A stretch of 32,610 nt of DNA from CAZIAK01 sp964537035 (lineage in GTDB: Bacteria; Planctomycetota; B15-G4). Both the position numbers and the translations under genes were made by a program. The notes beneath the pieces were generated by a model, which was not told the DNA's origin, made no database searches, and saw only the letters and a program-made list of their open reading frames with translations. The stretch is taken from contig CAZIAK010000049.1 of assembly GCA_964537035.1 (NCBI GenBank), forward strand, positions 1 through 32,610. Reading direction: 5' to 3'. This document shows, in pieces, positions 32,101 through 32,610 of the stretch; position 1 is the stretch's first letter, and each line of letters starts with the position of its first letter.

Positions 32101-32610
32101 TCGTGCCGAACAGCGACGTGAACGTGTTGCGCTGCATGAGCTTCAGCTCGGCGTCGATGGGCAGCACCCCCAGCGGGTCGAGCTGCACCACCGCACCGGA
32201 CGCGCCGTTCGACATCAGCGCCACCGACACGTCGATCTCCAGGTGACCCAGGGCCAGGGTCGTCGCCGGGCTCAGTCCATCAGGAAAGCCTGCCAGGTTG
32301 CTGCCAAACGCGGCCACGTTGGATGTGACCAGGGTCGACACGCCGGTTTCCAGGGACACGTGATCCAGGCTGTCCGTGGTGCGGTTGAGCGCCAGCACGG
32401 TCTGCTCACCCACGAACTCCATGGCGCCGTATTCTTCGGTCAGCGTGAGCAGCACGTCGGCCGACGCACCACTGAACAGGCCTTCGCCCGTCTCGAAGCC
32501 GCCGTCCACATCAGCATCGATGGCGGTCACGTTCACGATCGACGGCAGGGCACCCGCGCTCAGACGCACCAGCGCGTACAACGCACCGGACGGCGCTTGA
32601 GCCAGGTCGA
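29105..32610 (-). CDS. Giant glycine-rich surface protein, 5' end outside window
   Basis: About 1,167 residues are visible. The frame runs off the window edge without a stop or convincing start, so the N-terminus and any signal are missing. The visible N-part has beta-rich text (LLTLTEEYGAMEFVGEQTVL). After residue 300 comes FRDFIIPEGVRVVVVG and a ladder of short strands (ITATGRIEIHGVLDLDG). Glycine-rich blocks then lie near 31430-31470, 31185-31205, 30850-30890, 30680-30720 and 30540-30620. Strands such as GDILLSSTGHITARGG and AVILQAAGDVILEA are interleaved with them. The C-terminus (VRFQVVFDLGAQ, LLDYLRIRTSL) resembles that of the other giant protein at 21713. Several cysteines lie in the middle (near 30790-31300), unusual for such proteins. 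Function is unknown; surface display or secretion is likely. Confidence 0.85.
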   Translation of the reverse strand, partial: DLAQAPSGALYALVRLSAGALPSIVNVTAIDADVDGGFETGEGLFSGASADVLLTLTEEYGAMEFVGEQTVLALNRTTDSLDHVSLETGVSTLVTSNVAAFGSNLAGFPDGLSPATTLALGHLEIDVSVALMSNGASGAVVQLDPLGVLPIDAELKLMQRNTFTSLFGTSELNADPSSPKSPLGAVELLRVTTAQPIAGSAAPIADVFFEDFLTTTYENTQPLSTSPLAEWAETVAASQPSSGLRASVGVPDAFSLGDFLPVAKASFQPTKAYISSTASKGDPSPDYTAANYQVVLLDTDVQTFPLPDGTTTGVTAPVTVLGGHFSFRDFIIPEGVRVVVVGSNPLRITATGRIEIHGVLDLDGTDGLSDDTFNSGFLSVPGGPGGPGAGRGGDGHPTRFDPSGSGAIDQYVTPETGEQGFGPVVSAAGGVTFSSVGGRGGLCALGYNPAASGLPKLDQFDNREEHRPPGGGGGSYYGMGDQARKGSGTYIVQSESSWFPFSKCPTNDNINDALYGNDEAICAGVPNSHPLQCVYMLGTPSNPVRDLPGGLPGDAVFTDGDPTNDFIGEGGELGVLFGGQGGGGGGSRVDSMRFKIWSINNFGDCDPLGPPYYPNLFFGIFLSPTLYDAKAGAGGGGGGAALLQGFGDILLSSTGHITARGGHGGGGEVVQNSNFGAGGGGGSGGAVILQAAGDVILEADQTHRRASYTDSTGDEGASIEVSGGFGRDARGDPTNKIDFIAMTYDHTRSDGGQGGMGLVQLQAGGSAGMPQIDEGAYVFAKRRTILKQGKWTGDSADQLAHPSWIGNPPAGLPDELRYIDMLHHRYFEAVPGAKDIYFVLNGTHPPVIPSSNGQNGNDEIHEYPAGSGQLWHDTQMMSSPLSGGKLVVLETQPEKVMKSYLGPTANFQEPFWQQGPPPGDLYDAADVIPMSIALNEPDGTPILADPDGGGVEFEPGNLIDRLPLIHPQMTPSPFGTISRGTSEWLDYSGASLRTRSVVDGRTPPTFQPINGTYNASSGDTYPAEDDGRVKVGAPVAPSSIPAHFVVDAGFDDPGLFPGAVGSGTPPNPPFNDIAVNAPDATVNLDDVLTDNAHVTVLFQGAYGVRAGSHVPDPATQTGWLADLSELNGYPLVRFQVVFDLGAQPTAFPFDASSMRPLLDYLRIRTSL
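29116..29119 (-). promoter_or_regulatory. Ribosome binding site supporting the CTG start
   Basis: AGGA in the minus-strand transcript is seven bases before the CTG at 29108, ideal spacing. It lies inside the last codons of the giant surface protein gene. No comparable site precedes the TTG at 29078. This decides the start of the small lipoprotein. Confidence 0.5.

Noticed and set aside
1..32610. tRNA, rRNA, transposase, integrase or attachment sites
   Set aside because: No T-loop pattern with flanking stems, no rRNA-like segment and no recombinase or transposase motif was seen on either strand. The base composition is uniform.

Overview
This is a gene-dense, high-GC (roughly two thirds G+C by eye) bacterial chromosomal segment. 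It carries housekeeping, transport, DNA-uptake and cell-surface genes, and I see no insertion sequence, prophage, CRISPR array, rRNA or tRNA. Several features suggest a free-living Gram-negative-type bacterium of the Planctomycetota or Myxococcota kind: very large glycine-rich lipoproteins, an oversized OppC permease, and a prepilin peptidase. This placement is inference from style; no phylogenetic marker here settles it.

Layout. 64-7023 (minus strand) is a complete peptide ABC transporter operon in the order binding protein, permease B, permease C, ATPase D, ATPase F. Its ends are tightly overlapped. OppC carries an insert of about 325 residues with two extra membrane helices. 7162-7190 is a symmetric, AT-rich imperfect palindrome between this operon and an upstream coupled pair, RidA plus an unknown membrane protein (7201-8150, minus). 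coaD (8220-8696, minus) follows. Divergent from it is a two-gene DNA-uptake cassette, comEC and comM, joined by an ATGA overlap (8767-11585, plus). The ComEC has no C-terminal metallo-beta-lactamase domain. An 11-bp tandem repeat lies just after comM.

11748-17420 holds two multi-membrane GT-C-type glycosyltransferase-like proteins on the plus strand. Between them, on the minus strand, is a long phosphoglucomutase/phosphomannomutase. 17722-26131 (minus) looks like one transcription unit: a 1,472-residue glycine-rich lipoprotein, an amidohydrolase (deaminase-like), an NrnA-type DHH phosphodiesterase, a calcineurin-like phosphoesterase and proline dehydrogenase. tatD (26376-27164, plus) and a prepilin peptidase (27186-28079, minus) come next. 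The right end is a small lipoprotein, apparently started from CTG in a CTGA overlap, downstream of a second giant glycine-rich surface protein whose 5' end lies outside the window.

How the genes work together. The transporter imports peptides, and proline dehydrogenase could consume some of the resulting amino acids. ComEC, ComM, the prepilin peptidase and NrnA/TatD-type nucleases would fit DNA uptake and nucleotide salvage. The two giant proteins are paralogues in architecture: an Ig-like or propeller region, a sandwich domain before glycine-rich low-complexity modules, and a matching C-terminal domain. They are the least described part of the window.
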